From JANQRV01 sp964533785 (GTDB lineage Bacteria > Bacteroidota > Bacteroidia > Chitinophagales > Saprospiraceae), in NCBI GenBank assembly GCA_964533785.1, contig CAZHNG010000266.1:1-9596 (forward strand): 9,596 bases of DNA, read 5' to 3'. The position numbers and the translations under genes are program-made. The notes beneath the pieces were generated by a model. It searched no databases. It was not told the origin of the DNA and worked only from the letters and a program-made list of their open reading frames with translations. This document shows, piece after piece, positions 7,368 to 9,596 of this stretch; position 1 is the first letter of the stretch, and each line of letters opens with the position of its first letter.

Positions 7368-7398
7368 TGTGCCCGTATTCTTTTTGATCAAAAAAATA

Positions 7399-7923
7399 TC
7401 AGTAGATGATTTCTCCTCTTTTCAGCCACTTACTCCATTCCTTATTATAACCGTGAACTTGCTGTGTGGGTTCTCCCTTGCTGTCAACAATCGAAAGACC
7501 GGCGTTGACCCAACGGAAGAGGCTACCGTTTAGGTTATAAACATTGGAGAAACCCGCTTTTTGTAGTTTTTCTCCAATCTTTTCACTACGGTATCCTACA
7601 GAGCAATAGGTAATAACTTTCTTATCCTTGTCAATACCGGTTACTCTTTCCAGGTCAAAATCATCATATCCTACCCATATCGCATTAGGAAGGTGACTGA
7701 CCTCAAATTCCTCCTTCTCCCTGGTATCCAATAAGATCACTTTATCAAGTATGGGTTGTAATTCAGTGATAGAAATATCAGGTACGCTACCCTTCGCCAT
7801 CCGTTTAGCCATCCGGTCGAATTGCTTTTCCGTAAACTGACCGGCTGCTTTTGGAGTAGGAGCACAGTAGGCTACCAAAAGGAAAAGCAAAAAATGCAGG
7901 TTTTTAACAATGGTTCTTAACAT
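7399..7923 (-). CDS. Exported single-domain rhodanese-like protein
   Basis: This is a small sulfurtransferase-fold protein of 174 residues. The N-terminus (MLRTIVKNLHFLLFLLVAYCAPTPKAAG) has the charge and hydrophobic pattern of a signal peptide, with likely cleavage after KAAG, so the protein should act in the periplasm. The rhodanese domain covers about residues 45-145: VILLDTRE near 62-69, HLPNAIWVGY near 77-86 and the active-site loop YCSVGYRSEKIG with nucleophile C107. A conserved-looking tail (VHGYNKEWSKWLKRG) follows. The family transfers sulfur from a persulfide on the active-site cysteine or binds reactive sulfur or metals; the actual substrate is unknown. VAYC resembles a lipobox, but Tyr before Cys is not accepted by the usual pattern, so I do not call it a lipoprotein. 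The start is uncertain: an in-frame ATG at 7947 would add eight residues (MGDQKLLL); I prefer 7923 because it starts directly at the signal peptide. The gene is divergent from the DUF1611 gene. Confidence 0.85.
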   Translation of the reverse strand: MLRTIVKNLHFLLFLLVAYCAPTPKAAGQFTEKQFDRMAKRMAKGSVPDISITELQPILDKVILLDTREKEEFEVSHLPNAIWVGYDDFDLERVTGIDKDKKVITYCSVGYRSEKIGEKLQKAGFSNVYNLNGSLFRWVNAGLSIVDSKGEPTQQVHGYNKEWSKWLKRGEIIY

Positions 7924-7985
7924 AAGCAATAATTTTTGGTCACCCATTGATCAAGGCTACTCTATAGTATCATAAACACGAATGG

Positions 7986-8017
7986 TATGGAAGAGTTAAA
8001 AATAAAAGCTAAATTTC
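7986..8017 (+). promoter_or_regulatory. Weak candidate promoter for the DUF1611 gene
   Basis: TAAATTTC at 8010-8017 matches TAnnTTTG at all but the last position. TATG at 7986-7989, 20 bp upstream, is a poor match to the TTTG element. The predicted start of transcription is near 8024, leaving a leader of about 34 nt before the ATG at 8058. Placement is good, sequence match only moderate. Confidence 0.28.
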
Positions 8018-8057
8018 GCCGGAAAAACGGTTAACAAGACGACAAAGTAAAACTGAG

Positions 8058-9131
8058 ATGAACAAAGAAAAGGCAGTAGTATTAACAGCGGGCAACCTGG
8101 ACAACTCCTTTGCAAAGACCTGCCATGGATTGCTACGCGGAACGGATCGGTTTGACGTTATGGCAGTAGTGGATGAAAAATACGCAGGGCAGGATGCTGG
8201 AGAAGTTATGGATGGTAAGCGGTTGAACATTCCGGTTTACGGTACATTTGATGCTTTTTTACAAGCAACCGATACCGTACCCGGTTATTGTATCATTGGA
8301 GTTGCGGTGCCGGGCGGGCAATTACCGGAAAGCATGAGGCAGGACATTATGAATGCCATTTTACAAAAGATGAGTATTGTAAACGGACTCCATAGTTTCT
8401 TAAGCGAGGATGCACATTTTGCCAGACTGGCGGCAGAGCAGGGCGTCCAATTAATTGATATCAGAAAACCCCGACCCCGGCATGAGCTGAGGTTCTGGAC
8501 CGGTGAAATATACCGGGTTGAAGCACCTATTCTGGCCGTTCTGGGTACAGACTGTGCCGTCGGGAAAAGAACCACCTGCCGGTTTTTGCTGGAAAGTTGC
8601 CGCGCTAACGGAATTAGAACAGAAATGATCTATACCGGCCAAACCGGATGGATGCAAGGCTATCCTTATGGGTTTATCTTTGATTCCACTACTAATGATT
8701 TTGTTTGTGGTGAAATGGAAAAAGCCATCGTTGAGTGTGCCCGGGCACTTAACCCGGAACTGATTCTACTGGAAGGACAATCTTCTATCTTGAACCCCAG
8801 TGGTCCGTGTGGTAGTGAATTTATTCTGGCCGGAAATGCCAAAGCGGTTGTTCTGCAGCATGTCCCCGGCCGTGAATATTATATAGATACTCCCAACAAA
8901 ATGGATACGGCGGAACGAAATATCGAGGTCATTGAAGCAATGGGCGCCAAAGTTTTGGGTGTTACGTTAAATGGAGAGAGCATGAAAAAGGAAGCATTAC
9001 TCCAATACCAGTCTGAACTGAACGATCGCATCGGTATTCCTGTTATTAGACCATTAGAAGAAGGGGTGGATGCTTTAATCCCGGTCATCAATGATTACCG
9101 TTCCAAAAGAATGGGGAAAGTGTTGGATTAG
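8058..9131 (+). CDS. DUF1611 family P-loop protein (DgcN-like, putative D-glutamate N-acetyltransferase family)
   Basis: This 357-residue cytoplasmic protein has two parts. The N-terminal portion (about 1-150) has a Rossmann-like alternation (KAVVLTAGNLD at 5-15, YCIIGVAVPGG at 77-87). The C-terminal portion (about 155-350) has a P-loop, GTDCAVGKRTT at 163-173, a dethiobiotin synthetase-like ATPase feature of the family, with LILLEGQSSILNPSGP at 235-250 as the probable Walker B/substrate segment and YTGQTGW at 192-198. This layout is that of DUF1611. A characterised relative, DgcN, acts in bacterial D-glutamate breakdown as a D-glutamate N-acetyltransferase together with the enolase-superfamily protein DgcA. 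Other family members are often next to an L-Ala-D/L-Glu epimerase. Neither partner is in view, so the exact reaction is not certain. The ATG at 8058 opens directly onto the first beta strand. uvrC starts 40 bp downstream on the same strand, so they may be cotranscribed. Confidence 0.85.
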   Translation: MNKEKAVVLTAGNLDNSFAKTCHGLLRGTDRFDVMAVVDEKYAGQDAGEVMDGKRLNIPVYGTFDAFLQATDTVPGYCIIGVAVPGGQLPESMRQDIMNAILQKMSIVNGLHSFLSEDAHFARLAAEQGVQLIDIRKPRPRHELRFWTGEIYRVEAPILAVLGTDCAVGKRTTCRFLLESCRANGIRTEMIYTGQTGWMQGYPYGFIFDSTTNDFVCGEMEKAIVECARALNPELILLEGQSSILNPSGPCGSEFILAGNAKAVVLQHVPGREYYIDTPNKMDTAERNIEVIEAMGAKVLGVTLNGESMKKEALLQYQSELNDRIGIPVIRPLEEGVDALIPVINDYRSKRMGKVLD

Positions 9132-9171
9132 TGATACCTCAATTTGGTTAGTTAATAAGGGTTTTTAGTAA

Positions 9172-9596
9172 ATGACGACTGCTGATTTTATGCATATTGT
9201 AGATACCTTGCCCCGACAGCCAGGTATCTATAAGTTTATCGATGAGCAAGGAACCATTCTGTACATTGGTAAGGCCAAAAACCTTAAAAGCCGGCTTAAT
9301 TCTTATTTTGGAGACCGAAAAGACCGCGCTCACCGTACCAGAGTAATGGTAAAAAATGCTCACCATATCGCATTCACGATCGTGGAAACGGAAGCGGACG
9401 CACTCCTGCTGGAAAACGCTTTGATTAAAAAGCACCAACCCCGTTACAATGTGATGTTAAAAGACGGGAAATCCTATTCTTTTATTTGTGTAAAAAAGGA
9501 ACCTTTTCCACGGGTATTCATAACGCGAAAAGTATTTCGGGACGGCTCTACTTATTTCGGGCCCTATACCTCTAAAGCCCGGTTGAAAATAATTCT
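9172..9596 (+). CDS. uvrC: UvrABC excinuclease subunit C (UvrC), 5' part only
   Basis: UvrC makes both incisions around bulky lesions in nucleotide excision repair after UvrA and UvrB have found the damage. The window shows the first 141 codons plus two bases; a full protein is about 600 residues, so the UvrB-binding and RNase H-like endonuclease parts lie beyond the edge. What is seen is the GIY-YIG nuclease domain, which makes the 3' incision: PGIYKF at 17-22, ILYIGKAKNLKSRLNSYF at 29-46 (catalytic R41) and E81 in LLLENALIKKHQPRYN, the metal-ligand glutamate. The family segment usually read as LKDDKSYP is LKDGKSYS here, a mild variation. TYFGPYTS at 127-134 is also typical. The ATG at 9172 puts the conserved motif at the usual distance from the N-terminus. 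No Shine-Dalgarno is visible, as is common in Bacteroidota. Truncation is due only to the window edge. Confidence 0.93.
   Translation, partial: MTTADFMHIVDTLPRQPGIYKFIDEQGTILYIGKAKNLKSRLNSYFGDRKDRAHRTRVMVKNAHHIAFTIVETEADALLLENALIKKHQPRYNVMLKDGKSYSFICVKKEPFPRVFITRKVFRDGSTYFGPYTSKARLKII

Larger units (their letters stand above)
7064..7398. other. 335-bp intergenic region without a convincing gene
   Basis: The gap lies between the rhodanese gene and the secreted dehydrogenase, both on the minus strand. It contains a 9-bp inverted repeat (7100-7130), a TATATTTG box on the plus strand (7146-7153) without a well-spaced partner, an imperfect stem TTAC-TC-CTCA/TGAG-GTAA (7213-7237), a 7-bp hairpin (7347-7367) and an AT-rich 14-bp palindrome TTTTTGATCAAAAA (7381-7394). 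No good minus-strand TAnnTTTG promoter for the dehydrogenase is visible. No open frame of note exists beyond a 19-codon one at 7207-7266. Confidence 0.6.

Noticed and set aside
7381..7394. TTTTTGATCAAAAA palindrome as an operator or terminator
   Set aside because: It has no loop, is almost entirely A/T and is expected at such composition; no associated promoter was found.
9139..9146. TCAATTTG as a promoter box for uvrC
   Set aside because: The second position mismatches and the nearest TTG is only 13 bp upstream; read-through from the DUF1611 gene is simpler.

Overview
The window looks like a chromosomal segment of a member of the Bacteroidota. The evidence is a very large secreted protein ending in a type IX secretion (Por/T9SS) C-terminal sorting domain, promoter-like elements of the Bacteroidota type (TTG, about 20 bp, TAnnTTTG), few Shine-Dalgarno sequences, and ParE and UvrC sequences that look like those of this phylum. 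A Saprospiria-like lineage is possible, but that is only an impression. I see no insertion sequence, CRISPR array, tRNA or rRNA, and no sign of a mobile island. Layout from left to right: 1-181 is non-coding and holds a short degenerate heptamer repeat. 182-1516 (-) encodes a polytopic membrane protein of the vitamin K-dependent gamma-carboxylase (HTTM) family. A 105-bp divergent control region separates it from parE (1622-3523, +), the ATPase/TOPRIM subunit of topoisomerase IV, which has its own promoter. parE converges on a 1165-residue secreted protein (3566-7063, -): a PQQ-type glucose/sorbosone dehydrogenase propeller, two copies of a three-domain module, a PA14 domain and a T9SS sorting domain. 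A candidate hairpin lies at the convergent junction. 

A 335-bp gap (7064-7398) with inverted repeats and no convincing gene follows. Then comes a short exported single-domain rhodanese (7399-7923, -), divergent from a DUF1611/DgcN-like P-loop protein (8058-9131, +). The window ends in the first 141 codons of uvrC (9172 onward, +), 40 bp behind the DUF1611 gene and possibly cotranscribed with it. 

The genes do not form one obvious pathway. parE and uvrC are housekeeping DNA-topology and repair genes, and the others are accessory or poorly characterised. I find no clear multi-gene undescribed system. The items most worth a second look are the gamma-carboxylase homologue (catalytic lysine region conserved, substrate unknown, with an in-frame 12-bp minisatellite in its linker), the duplicated and diverged module in the secreted dehydrogenase, the palindrome over the parE promoter, parE without an adjacent parC, and a DUF1611 gene without its usual epimerase-like partner in view.
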